A stretch of DNA of 64,000 bases, taken from assembly GCA_036346375.1 (NCBI GenBank), contig CM070515.1, forward strand, positions 14,096,423-14,160,422. The letters run 5' to 3'. Position 1 is the stretch's first letter. Each line of letters begins with the position of its first letter. Source of the DNA: Guadua angustifolia (Eukaryota > Streptophyta > Magnoliopsida > Poales > Poaceae). The notes under the pieces are model-generated. The model did no database searches and had not been told where the DNA came from. It saw only the letters and a program-made list of their open reading frames with translations. A program made the translations under genes and the position numbers. Shown in pieces: positions 44,843 to 56,706 of this stretch.

Positions 44843-46032
44843 CGCGAGGAACGCGAGGGCGCCGGCCGAGGAGGGTGGCGGCCCGATCGGCCGACCAGTG
44901 TGCAGGGATGACGGTGAACGTGAGCGTATTTTTCCCCCCCCAAGCTCTTCTTGCTTTCCCGTTATGGATCTTACTACACCGGAATCTCCCGATATGGGCA
45001 GAAGCTCGGTGGGACGCCGGCATCTCCAAAAAATTGAAAGATGTCACGAGATTACCTATTCGATGGATTGAATTTGGATTGAATTGATTCCGATTTTAGT
45101 ATTTTGTGATATGTATATTTTAGAAATATTTGTATTGTACTTTTAGTAGATTTCGAATATATGTAATAGATTTACGATGCTACGAAACTATTGTATAAAA
45201 CTATGAAATTTTATGTGTGAAGTATACATTCCGATTAAAAATTTTGTAATCCCGTCGCTGGCTACGTACCAACGTAGCATCATCCTACGTGTCTTGCGTT
45301 GCCGCGACGACCGGCTGCGAGGCTGCGATCGTCGTGGGCTCGCTCGCTCGCTCATGGTCGCAAACTATGCAAGGAGGTTGGTCGTTGGAGCCACTGGCCG
45401 CGGTTTTGCCCACGGTAGCTCGTTCACTGCTGGCGCTTCTAGTACAACCTTTTATCTAACTCAAGTCTATTTACAACAAGAAGCAGAAGCTTCTGAAAGA
45501 TAGTTTTTCATGGCTTCCAGCTAGAAGCTGGCTTTTACACAAATCTAAACCGTGCTAAAGGGGACCTAGGTATCAAACTCGGTGGATGAGAAGAAACAGC
45601 GTTGCTCCTACTGCTACGCTTCTTACCCATCGTCTTTTCCCCCTTTTTTTCAATGAGTTCCATGATGTATTATGACACCACGTTGCTTGTAAATAACAGA
45701 GAACGGAAAGGCACTAGAGACAGTCAATTCCCATTTGCACAGGCTATGGGCTGTTCTGTTATTTCCGGCAAACCTGGGCTAAAAAACTAGTAGCACGGAC
45801 TCCGCAACCATGGGCTCTCCCAGACCGACTCCGGTCTTCTTCGTAGAGCGTTCCATATATCGGTCTGTTCTAAACTCCAGGCCGTACACTCTGCTTCTTC
45901 GTCGCTACTTGCTAGCTCGCTCGCTCTGTTTGAGATGACATTACTCTCAGCCAGCGACTATACAAGTGAGGTGGATATTACTGAGCCGCGTCCAACGACC
46001 TGATGGTTATAATCTTCGGCCTAACTAACATG
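44843..46032. repeat. tandem duplication, unit 2 (about 1.19 kb)
   Basis: Second copy of 43,665-44,842, immediately followed by the start of the Ty1-copia element. Several A/C-run length changes alter the frames seen in unit 1, arguing against protein function. Confidence 0.9.
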
Positions 46033-46446
46033 TTTGAAGTTTTTGGGAGCTAGGCCCATCATGAATGAGCTGCGATCGGGATTGCTCCAACAAAATTTTT
46101 AGTTCGGTCTCGTTGGCTGGCGCTACATTAAGAGGAGAGAGGTCGGCACTCTTTGATTATCGATCGCTCTTGAGTTTGCTACTCTCCGACACCCCATCCA
46201 ATCTAGGGTTAATTTGGGGCTAAGGCTGGCAAAGACCGTGACTAGCACTGTGAAGATCACGGTGCCTTCTTTTCACCGGTCCTCATCTACTTCATTCTAC
46301 TTCGCCGACATCAAGATCAACCGCCTGAACCCTAATGGCTTCTGCTTCTTCATCGGGTTAGTGCATTCATCTATCTAAGTTCATCCGCATTATTATTCTG
46401 TGGTCATGCTTAGGCTAGCGATAATGTTTAGCCTTAAGTTTAATAT
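46033..46446 (+). repeat. 5' LTR of the copia element
   Basis: Presumed start TGTTTGAAGTTTTTGG right after the 1.19-kb repeat; end placed just before the primer-binding site. The right 270 bp are shared with 52,194-52,462, about 85 percent alike by eye. The left limit rests on the TG only. Confidence 0.6.
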
Positions 46447-47670
46447 TTTGGTATCAGAGTGGATCTAGCCTATCTTGATCCCCTTTAGCGGATCAGTTCT
46501 TGTTTTCGTCGGATAAAGTTTGGTTTAGGGTCCTTTTGGCTCGGTTAGCATTTAGAAGAAAAGGATAAGAGTAGATATTGAAACCTCAGTACCCAAAAAA
46601 TCCCGAACCCTAATTAGTTTTTCCCCAAAAATCCCAAATTCATCAAGAAACCTAATGTCTAAAGGGGGTTTCAGGCCTACCATTCCGATTGTTGTCACTG
46701 TCGGTTGCTCTGAGCGCCTCACCGGTGCTCGCCCTCCCCACCGATCTGTGCATCTTGCTTGCGCACGGTTGCTCTGAGCGCCTCACCCGGTGCTCGCCCT
46801 CCCCACCGATCTGTGCATCTTGCTTGCGCCTGATTGCTTCACCGAGCACGGCGGTCTGGAGCCTCCTCGCCGAACCGCGACATCGATTCTTACTTCCGCA
46901 CGTGCGCCATCGTCGTCGCCTCTCCAATGTGCCCTCGCTCGGTAGCCACTGCGCGTTGTTTTCGGGGCAATGGAGAAAAGTGAATTAGGGTTAGGGTTTC
47001 CTTCGTTGGTCGCACGACATCTCATCCGTCCATTGAGATCGACGGCTGTGGAAGCATGCACACAAGGTGAGATCAGGCTAGGCTACGTGAGCGTTCAGCT
47101 AGGCTGTGCCGCCTCAACCAGACCGCGCCTGCTCGGAGATGGGCCGTGGTCATGTTGGCTGGTCGCGCTCTCGCGTTTTGGGCCGCCAGGCCGTTTATGT
47201 TTTGGTTCGATATAATTTGGCTTTTTAGCCCTTTTTCATTTTGTATACATTTTGTCTTTTAATTCCATCAATAAGTACTGTTTAATTACTTTTTCCTGGA
47301 CATTCATGCTATGATTAATTTTCTAGGCAAATTAATCAATGTGGTAATTAATTTCACATGATGATTATTTATGAGCATTATCTCTAATAAAAATAGAATC
47401 AACGGAAAGTTTTGATTAGAGATTATTATTTAATGTAAAAATCAGGATTATGCCATGATCATGATCATATATTGACCAACGTTGTTTATGAACATGTGTC
47501 ACCCATAAGATAATTTAGTTTCTTTTCGTTTTTGCCCAACAGTGATGCGAGATAGAACTGTTAATTTTTCTGTCATTAGCATGTTATTAATCAGACCAAC
47601 ATAGGGTTAATTTTCATGCAAACATTTATTTTCTCTAATATTTATAGATTAAATTTTGTTTGATTCAGCC

Positions 47671-48510
47671 ATGAACAACACTAATGTTGCCGCTTTCTTG
47701 AACGACATTAAATAGCCGATTGGGACAAATATTCCCTCTTGGAAGAGAGAATTTTGATTGTCCTTGGAGTTATGGATTTGGACTATGCATTACGTGAGGG
47801 CGCTCGTAACTCCTTTCACTGATGATGAGAATTTCACGAGAAAAAAAACTCTATAACTTAATAGTAAAGAAGTGGGAGGGTCCAACCGCATGTCGTCCCA
47901 AATGATTATAAAGAGCACAATTTCTGTTCAAATAAGGGGAGCAATCCCTAAATCTGACAACGCTAAGCAGTACTTGGCCTCAGTTGAGGAGCAATTTAAG
48001 GGCTCCTAAAAAGTATATGCAAGTACCCTGATTATGAAAATGCTCACCACTAAGTATGATGGCTCCAGCAATGTTCATGAGCATATCACGATGATAACAG
48101 ATATGACTGCTAAGCTTAAAGGCATAGACATGACTATTTCTGATGGCTTCTTACTCTATTTCATTATGACCTCCCTTCTTTTAAGTATAATGCATTTAAG
48201 ATTAATTACAATACTCAGAAGGAGTAGTGGACCATGAGCAAGTTGATCACCATGTGTGTCCAGGAGGAGAAGATGATAAAGATCGAAAGGAAGGACCATG
48301 TCTATAATGTTGGCTATGGCAAAAAAAAATTCCAAGGGGATTCTAAACCTAAGAAGAAGCTGCATTTCTCTCCTAAAGTTGAATAAAGCAAATCAAAGCC
48401 TAAGGAGATGGCCCCTACTGCACCTAACTCTACTTCTTTTGATGGGCCCATCTGTCACTTCTGCAAGAACAATGGGTACTTTCAGAAGGATTGTGTGGGC
48501 TTCATAAAGT
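47671..48510 (+). pseudogene. copia gag with zinc knuckle
   Basis: Starts MNNTNVAAFLNDIK (then stop), continues through KSDNAKQYLASVEEQFKGS (stop), then MLTTKYDGSSNVHEHI and TAKLKGIDMTISDGFLL. It reaches a CCHC knuckle CHFCKNNGYFQKDC at about 48,452-48,493, where the usual His is Tyr. Multiple stops make it inactive. Confidence 0.8.
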
Positions 48511-48908
48511 GACTTGCTAAGAAGGGTAATAACATAAATAATTTCTATTGTTGATAAAACCCTTTATACTGATTTTTTTCTAATACCTGGTGGATTGATT
48601 CTAGTGCCACTATGCACATTTCTAATTCATTGAAGAGATTCCTTACCATGAGGACATTAAGAAAGAGGAGTGAAGTCTTAGAGTTGCTAATGGAAAGGAG
48701 GCTGAAATTGAAACCGTTGGCACACTACCATTAGCATTAGATAGTGGCTTCACCATTCATTTGAATAATGTTGTTTATATTCCTACTATGAGGAGGAATA
48801 TTATTTCAATTTTTCTATTAGATGATGATGGATACATTTGTATCTTTGGGAATAATAAATGCATTGTAAGTTTTAATTCTAATAATGTTGGTCTCACGAC
48901 TCGACGAG

Positions 48909-50870
48909 ACAAACTCTATATGCATTCTCTCTTTAAATTTCTTGTGTCAATGAATGTGTGCGATGATACTAACAAGCGAAAGAGAAGTTTAAGTAATGAG
49001 ACTTCATCGAAATTGTGGCACTGTCATTTAGGTATTTCGATAGAGAGAATAGAACGTCTTATTAAGAAAGAGATACTCTATCCATTAGACTTTTCTGACT
49101 CAGACCACTGTATTGATTGTATTAAGGAGAAATATGTAAAATAAATTAAGAAAGGAGCCACACGAATCATAGGAATCTTAGAATTATTCCACACTGACAT
49201 ATGTGTATCATTTTCTATAACTTCAGTGGATGGGTATGACTCCTTTATCACATTCACTGATGATTTCTCTCATTATGGTTATATTTTTCCCATTTTATAA
49301 TCGATCTGAAGCACTTGATAATTTTAAAATATTCAAGGTGAAGTAGAAAATCAGTATAATTTAAAGATTAAAGTAGTAAGATCAGATCATAGATGAGAAT
49401 ATTATGGGAGACACGCTCCTTATGGACAAATTCTTGGTCCATTTGCTAAATTTCTTTCAGAAAATGGCATAATAGCCCAATATTCAACACCTGGTGAAAC
49501 TCAGCAAAATAGAGTAGCTGAAAGACGCAACCACACCTTTATGAATATGGTGCGTAGTATGATAAGTTACTCTAGTTTACTAGTTAGTTTGTGAATTGAA
49601 ACATTAAAGATAGTCGCACATATACTTAATCGGGTCCCTAGTAAATCAATGCCTAAGATACCTTATAAATTATGGATTAGAAGGAAACCGAGCTTAAAAT
49701 ACTTACGTGTGTGGGGTTGTCCTGTTGAGGCAAAAAAATTTAATCCACATATTGAAAAATTAGATCGTAAGACAATAAGTTGTCATTTCATTGGATATCA
49801 TGAAAAACCAAGGGGTATCGATTTTATTGTTTAAATCGTATCACTAAGTTTGTAGAAACCCAACATACTATATTATTAGAGAATAATGAAAAAACTCTAT
49901 ATGCATTCTCTCTTTAAATTTCTTGTGTCAATGAATATGTGCGATGATACTAATAAGCTTAAAGAGAAGTTTAAATAATGAGACTTCATCGAAATTGTGG
50001 CAATTGTTGTTTAGGTCACATTTCGATGGAGAGAATGGAACGTCTTATTAAGAAAGAGATATTCTATCCATTAGACTTCTTTGACTCAGACCACTGTATT
50101 GATTGTATTAAGGAGAAATATGTAAAATAAATTAAGAAAAGAGCCACATGAAGCACAGGAATCTTAGAATTATTCCACACTAACATATGTGTACCATTTT
50201 TCTATAACTTCAGTGGATGGGTATGACTCCTTTATCATATTTACTGATGATTTCTCCCATTATGGTTATATTTTTCCCATTCATAATCGATCTGAGTCAC
50301 TTGATAATTTTAAAATATTCAAGGCTGAAGTAGAAAATCAGTATAATTTAAAAATTAAGGTAGTAAAATCAGATCATGGATGAGAATATTATGGGCGACA
50401 CGCTCCTTATGGACAAATTCTTGGTCCATTTGCTAAATTTCTTTCAGAAAATGGCATAATAGCCCAATATTCAACACCTGGTAAAACTCAGCAAAATGGA
50501 GTAGCTAAAAGACGCAACCGCACCTTTATGAATATGGTGCGTAGTATGATAAGTTATTCTAATTTACCAGTTAGTTTGTGAATTGAAGCATTAAAGACAG
50601 TCGCACATATATTTAATCGGGTTCCTAATAAATCAATGCCTAAGACACCTTATGAATTATGAATTGGGAGGAAACCGAGCTTAAAATACTTACGTGTGTG
50701 GGGTTGTCCTGTTGAGGGGAAAAAATTTAATCCACATATTGAAAAATTAGATCTTAAAACAATAAGTTGTCATTTCATTGGATATCATGAAAAATCAAGG
50801 GGTATCGATTTTATTGTTCAGATCGTATCACTAAGTTTGTAGAAACCCGACATACTGTATTCTTAGAGAA
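48909..50870 (+). repeat. tandem duplication of the copia integrase region (0.98 kb x 2)
   Basis: Unit 1 is 48,909-49,889 and unit 2 is 49,890-50,870; both run from ACTCTATATGCATTCTCTC to TTAGAGAATAATGAA. They differ by scattered substitutions and small indels, so the duplication is not very recent. It repeats pre-integrase and integrase sequence, which a functional element would have once. Confidence 0.92.
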
Positions 50871-51152
50871 TAATGAAATTAGTGGGAGCTTAGAGGCTAG
50901 GAAAATAGATCTTGAGGAGATTTGGACTTATGTACCATTATCGATAATCCAAAAGACTATCTTTCATATACCTCATACAGTTACACTTTTAGCTGAGAAT
51001 TCTAAAGTTGAGCCCTCACTTGAGGGTTGCAGGATTAACAGTATAACATCTAATGATGAGCCTCAACAGTCCCCCTATGATAACTAATGAACTACCTACT
51101 AAGGAGATCATAGCGGGACAGAAGGTCTGCTATCTCGAATGAATATGTTGTA

Positions 51153-51923
51153 TAGGGATGGCAAAAATACCCGTGGGTTCGGGTACCCGTGGGTACCCGA
51201 CCCAACGGGTCCGGGTCCAAATTTGGACCCACGGGTATACTATTTCGGGTCCGGGTTCGGGTTCGGATCCGGGTCTCATTTTGGACCCGTGGGTACCCAG
51301 ACCCGGACCCGTTAAGTGGACATGCATGCATGGAAAAAAATCTAGGCGTCTAGCAATTGCGATTCGCAGCAAAGAAAGATGCCGGAAGTAAAAGGCATGC
51401 GTCATGCTGAAGTAAAAAGCATGCACCTGGATCGATGTATGCATGCATGCAAATAAAGGAGCCAGTGCTAGCGATTTGAACTTTTGAAGTTTTGCACTGG
51501 GCGGTAGGAGAGCATTTGAATGCGCGCCTTTTCGGCCAAAATCCTTTCTTCTCGGTGCCTTCAGATCGCTTGTGGGCGGCCAGCGGTGGCAAACCCAGAA
51601 CACAACAATGCATCCTGCAGCCCACATTGGAGATTGTTATGGCGAAGCAAGACTGCCGAGCGGCAGGATGTTAGTCCCACACCGCTTGTCTTTGATTTGA
51701 GGTGAGCTCACCGCCACGCTTCTTATACGCCAAGAGAGTGCCGCAGATGAACTAGCATTTGGTGGTCCGGGTCCGCACTGTTCGTCCGGTACCCATCGGG
51801 TCCGGTCTGGTCCGAATTTGGACCGTGACTAATTCGGGTCCGGGTCTGGGTCCAAACTTCGGGTCTCGGGTCCGGGTCCACGGAGGCTGGACCCGGAGGT
51901 ACTTGGACCTATTGCCATCCCTA
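51153..51923. mobile_element. hAT element with GGGTCC/GGGTACCC arrays, inserted in copia pol
   Basis: 771 bp; ends TAGGGATGGCAAAAATACCC and CTATTGCCATCCCTA, with a perfect 8-bp target duplication ATGTTGTA (51,145-51,152 and 51,924-51,931). Dense GGGTACCCG/GGGTCCGGGT motifs occupy the first 150 bp and, in inverse, the last 150 bp. The centre (51,330-51,760) is unrelated unique sequence without a transposase. The copia frame continues on either side. Confidence 0.94.
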
Positions 51924-52462
51924 ATGTTGTATACATGAATAAAGATGTAAATGCCATAGAGAAGGTAGAAAATCCCACCTCATTTAAGGAGGCCATGATG
52001 ACTAATAATTCCCTCAAGTGGCTTGAGGCCATGCAGGATGAAATAAAGTCTATAAGCATTAATGACGTCTAGGATTTAGTAATTTTTTTTGATAGAGTTA
52101 AAATCGTAGGCTGTAGATGGCCCTACAAAACTAAGAACGACTCAAAGGAAAATATCGAAAGATTCAAGGTAAGACTTGTAGCAAAAGGGTTTGCTACTCC
52201 CCAACACCTCATCCGATCTAAGGTTTGATGCTAAGGCTAGAGAAGACCGTGACTAGTACTGTGAAGATCACAGTGCCCTTTTTTCATTGGCCCTCATCTA
52301 CTTCTTTCTACTTCACCGACATTAAGATCAACCGACCTAACCCTAATGGCTTCCGCTTTTTCACCGGGTCAGTGCATTCATCTATCTAAATTCATCCGCA
52401 TTATTATCCTGCGGTCATGTTTAGACCAGTGATAATGTTTAGGCGCCTTAAGTTTAATACAA

Positions 52463-54039
52463 CCGATTTATCTAAAAGTTTAAGTTGACTAAGAAAGAGA
52501 GAACATTTAGTTATACTTCGACAAATGTGTCAATCAGCAAGGCAGTCGGCGGCCGGCAGCTTAACTTAATTGGCTTCTGCTGCAAGGGTTACTACATCCA
52601 GTTTATTTTAGGGTGACTATATACATCCGTTTTTTTAGGTGACTGCATCCTTTTTTTTTTTTTTGGGCGACTGCATCTAATATTCAGAAGTAGGAGTCGA
52701 CAACTTTGGGGCATATGAAATCACTGCGGCAGCATCGCCGCAGGAAAACTCCGCTGCTGCAGCTACCTTTCAGTGCAAGCATATCTCGACCCTCCTTTAG
52801 AACGCGCAACAATTGACTGAGATAGTGTGCTGGGATGTTCTTTTATTGTTTCTGCGACCAGTGTGATAAGATGTTTTGAAAGCGCAAGTTTGCTTCTTTG
52901 ACTCTTTGTTCTGAGAAAAAGAAAAGGAAAGAAAGTGCAAGTTTGGCGCAATCGCACTGAAGTATAATATATATTTCTCGGCAGACACTTTGCTCTTTAC
53001 CTGTAACTCCTGCGAAAGTTCCATAGATATTTTGCCGTGTTCTTCTTGGTGGCCTTTTTGGGTTTCGACGCATGGAGCACCCACACAGTGCAGGCAACCA
53101 AGTGCTCTCTCCTCTCCTGTTGTGTTCTAGCTAGTACAATTTCAGTGTGCGTTCCAGGGCAAAGCAAACCAAGAAGCGATGAATTATCATGCGTTGTGAC
53201 TCGCTCTCGATTACCGGCCGGCCGCAAATATTAAACTGACGGACGGCGTGTATATACTGGCATTTCAGGTAGGCTACAGACTTGCTTTAATTTGGTTAAG
53301 GGGCTTAATAATCCAGCTCATACAATCAAGTGCGCTAGATGATTAAAGGGGTCATCTCATTGATCTTGCTTTCCAGTAGTGACCGCTTTCGATCAGATGA
53401 AAACTACGTCGTGATTTACACCGTTTTCTACGAAATATCTAGGTTCTGAACAGGCGATAGATAACTCTATGTACGAGAAGATGCCGTGTATATTTGTAAC
53501 CGAAGCTCTTGATTAGCATTACTATTTTCTATTTATGAACACAGCAGGTACTGTCCCGTACCGTGTGGTTATCGCTGGATGGGAACATGTCCAAATTTAG
53601 TGGGGAACCGACCTGACATCTATGCCTTGATCCGCAAGTGTTTATGCATGCGCACATAGCATTCTTTAGGAAGTGGGAGAATGCTGGGGAAAAGGCAACA
53701 AAGGAGTGCAATGTAGCGATGTTTACACTTGTATACTCGCTGAGAATGCCTTATCTCTCCCCTTTTCCCTTTCTAGAGCACTTCCCTTCTGATCAGCAAA
53801 TGGCCACCTACTGCCTGCTGGACTGATGACGATCAGTTGATTAAGAAGGTTGGACTGTTGCAACTTATGTATTTCAGGGAAAAGGAGACATATAAAGTGT
53901 CCAGGGCTTTATTAATTACTGTCTATGGACTCTAAGCTGACCAGGTTCGGACTGATAGTGTTATGTAACGGCATTACATAACTAGCCAATACAATTAAAA
54001 AATATCTATAATAAATGCATAATTATATATATAGATATT
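52463..54039. other. unassigned intergenic region
   Basis: Short open frames only (up to 95 codons on the minus strand at 52,797-53,084), overlapping in several frames and without family resemblance. A T-run lies at 52,652. No gene supported. Confidence 0.3.
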
Positions 54040-54703
54040 TTTTTTAACTCGTCGGAGGGATGTCGTGATGACTGGGAGCTGGAGATGACCCAGACCGAGC
54101 AGGCTCGAGTGAGGGCCCGGACGGCCGCAGACGAGGACTCCGCCGGCTCCGACGACGACTACTCCGGTGACGGCGAGTAGTCTTTTTTAGTTAAAGTACT
54201 TTTATAAGTAGTCTTTTGTAATGCTTCTTCGTATATATAATGCAATCTAGTTCTCAAAATCATCAAAAACTTTTGTAATGATTTTCTTACATATATAATG
54301 CAATCTAGTTCTCAATCCAGTAGTCTTTTTTGTAAGGCGCGCGTTTGCTGTTTTTAATTGACGATCACAGACGGTTCGTGAATAAGCACTTCTATGATGA
54401 GGACAATATCACAGACTATTTTATCCACAAATCGTCTGTGAAGTTATACCTATCATCACAGTCGGTTTGTCGATAAAACCGTCTGTGATATTTCCCTCAT
54501 CACAGCCAGTTTTATCCATAAACCGACTGTGAACTTCTCCCTTTCATCATAGACGGTTAGTTGATGAAACCGTCTGTGATAATCATACATCGCAGACGGT
54601 TTCAACCACAAACCGTCTGCGATGTGCCCGAAACACATCACAGACAGTTTGTTCTAAAATCATCTGTGATGATGTGCTTAATATAGCCCCTTTTTTAGTA
54701 GAG
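54040..54703 (+). mobile_element. right end of a CACTA (En/Spm) element
   Basis: 54,040-54,180 encodes an acidic C-terminal tail (ARVRARTAADEDSAGSDDD then YSGDGE and stop) like the end of CACTA ORF1 proteins. 54,350-54,690 is an array of subterminal repeats CATCACAGACGGTTT and complement AAACCGTCTGTGATG, at least eight units. The end reads GCCCCTTTTTTAGTAGAG, complement CTCTACTAAAAAAGGGGC, one base off the CACTACTA terminus. The body to the left is deleted. Confidence 0.75.
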
Positions 54704-56483
54704 AGGTATATATACGTGTATATATTTTAGAAAAGAGTAACTAATTGAAAAAGAATAAGGCATGCAAGCAGAGTAAGGTATACATGATCTACATAATGGA
54801 GAGTGGTTACATATCTAAGAACCTCAACAATTTATGATGCTTAGTGATTTTCCTCCATCAAAGCTCATAGCACTTCAATTATGTTTCTAAAGTTGTACTT
54901 TCCTTCAAACTTCAACTATTATTTTCAATTGTTATGATGTCTTAAAATTCTAAATAGCTTATAAGATATGTAAATATATTCTTATATAAGTTATATCATT
55001 TAACAGTATAGATTTTAAAATAAATCTAGCCACACAAGCACGCAGGCCAACCTACTAGCTAGTTGGTTTTACAAATCTGTTTTTTTATCAGTTTGTGCAG
55101 TACCCTTAATTTTGGCATTTGAGTCGGCTAGATGCGTTACTTTATCTACTTTCCTTTGCAAGAAAACGACACTAAAGTAACTTAAATGTCCTTGGTTATG
55201 TTATTTTACTTTTGCTATCGTAGTGGGTTTAGAAAAAGGCCGGTTTCTCTAATTGGTTTAATTTTTATGAATAAGAAAATGGTTTATTTGTAAAATACCT
55301 AGCTGCTTCAAAAATTAAATAACCAGCCCCATTTTTGGAGTTAATTCACTTGTTATATTATAGTTAACATGACCATCTAGTTCTATGTTATCGTGAAAAA
55401 AGATATCGCCTAACTACCTCATAAAGTGAGCTACGTTTACAAGAGAAAAAAAAAGTGTCACGTCACAAAAATCAGAATAGCAGGCTCTCTGCCTTAACTA
55501 AATCCGTACGGACGAGATCGATTGCTACAATCACCTCAGAACTGGCCAGTCTCGGTACGGCACATTGGCACTGTTGTGACGGAAGAAAAAGAGCTCAAAA
55601 ATGTACGGAATCAAGGCAGTGGAGAAAAAATATTAGGAAAAAATAATTAAATTTTATCCATTTTCTGTAAAACGTATATCGAGATAGTAGTTGATCTCTA
55701 CTCGTAGATTTCATTGCGACTTACTTAGTGCTTCAGAAGATAAAATAGATGCCTTATCTTTAAGCTTCTTCTACACGCTTTAAGTGCTCGAATCGTCTCA
55801 TGCTTGTCGCATTGTTGAGGCGATCCTTTTTGTTTCACTTCTGCTACCAAACTTTTCATAATATTTATCAAAAAATATAAAAAATGTGCCAAAACCATGT
55901 CGTACCTACATCATGCCCATCGGTCCTACAGGTACTATGCCGACCCAAACACTATCCTTCGATGCGTGTCATGTCGTGCCGCTCATCATGTCTAGCTGCC
56001 AGATCGTACTAGTCCTAACGATTTTGCTGTACCAATCCCTGACCGGCCCAAAAAAGCCGACCCGATACCCACGTCGACAATCACCTGCATTTCCAGGCCC
56101 AGATCACTGTACGTCTTTCTGTCCTACAGCACAGAGGATACAGTTCCTTGCAGCGGGTACACGGTGATCACACTCGATGCACATACATCATACATGCCAA
56201 TACAAGATCCCTACTAAGCGCACACAAAAAATAGAGTGAGCAGGAATCAAACTTAGGACCTCCCTCTCCATGATCGCGCTTTCTGTCCACCTGAATGCAC
56301 ATGAAAAAGATGGACGTTTTTACTACGATGTATTGGAAGCCTATTGCCAACCAACCAGTATCAACATCTCTCTCTCTAAAGAAACAACTCTATCCGATCA
56401 CAAATAATTATCGTTTTGGATATCAACATGATCTTTAAAATGCAGCTTTGACGACTAATTTATATTATAATATATTTATAAAA
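54704..56483. other. AT-rich region without recognised features
   Basis: No open frame above 93 codons and no family match. Short GC-richer islands at 55,490-55,630 and 55,880-56,170 show no splice-consistent coding. Confidence 0.35.
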
Positions 56484-56632
56484 AGAATTTTTACTATCCT
56501 TAGGAGGTACTAAAATTTTCATTGAATAGTGACAAGAGGTAAAAAAATTTAAAGGTGGAGGCAACAACTCTTGTAACTCTTAGTGTTACCTCAATGTAAA
56601 TTTTAGTATCTCACAAGGATGGTAAAAAGTCT
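56484..56632. mobile_element. MITE with about 45-bp inverted ends
   Basis: ATTTTTACTATCCTTAGGAG...TACTAAAATTTTCATTGA at the left is the inverse of TCAATGTAAATTTTAGTATCTCACAAGGATGGTAAAAAGTC at the right, enclosing about 60 bp. Non-coding. Confidence 0.65.
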
Positions 56633-56633
56633 T

Positions 56634-56685
56634 TTTTTAGAGTAAAAGGTTACCCCTGTTTTATTCCTTGGAATAAAACGAGTTC
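56634..56685 (-). mobile_element. 52-bp 5'-truncated LINE insertion
   Basis: A 52-bp insert starting with a T-run (minus-strand poly(A)) is flanked by a perfect 19-bp duplication AAGGATGGTAAAAAGTCTT (56,615-56,633 and 56,686-56,704). A long target duplication plus a poly(A) tail is the signature of target-primed reverse transcription. Too short to name the LINE. Confidence 0.7.
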
Positions 56686-56706
56686 AAGGATGGTAAAAAG
56701 TCTTAT

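Larger units (their letters stand above)
48590..52185 (+). pseudogene. copia pol (protease, integrase, reverse transcriptase start)
   Basis: Protease remnant WWIDSSAT (usually DSGA) at 48,590; pre-integrase LWHCHLGIS and DHCIDCIKEKYVK; integrase ELFHTDICV, DGYDSFITFTDDFSHYGY, ENGIIAQYSTPGET and YLRVWGCPVEAKKFNP. The integrase region is present twice (see the repeat). After a hAT insertion the frame resumes with NPTSFKEAMMTNNSLKWLEA and IVGCRWPYKT, the N-terminal part of reverse transcriptase. Stops throughout. Confidence 0.85.
46033..52462 (+). mobile_element. degenerate Ty1-copia retrotransposon
   Basis: The parts are in + order: 5' LTR (about 46,033-46,446), primer-binding site TGGTATCAGAGT (46,449-46,460, complementary to initiator tRNA-Met), gag, zinc knuckle, protease, integrase, start of reverse transcriptase, 3' LTR fragment (52,194-52,462). 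LTR homology is clear between 46,187-46,456 and 52,194-52,462. The order integrase before reverse transcriptase defines copia. Stops and frame changes occur throughout, the reverse transcriptase is cut off after VRLVAKGFATP, and the 3' LTR lacks its first part, so a deletion joined pol to the LTR. The inner region 46,460-47,670 holds a 66-bp tandem duplication (46,700-46,832). Confidence 0.88.

Noticed and set aside
54350..54690. Regular CATCACAGACGGTTT repeats with spacers, superficially like a CRISPR array
   Set aside because: Repeats occur in both orientations, spacers are irregular and short, the context is eukaryotic, and the array abuts a CACTA-type terminus.
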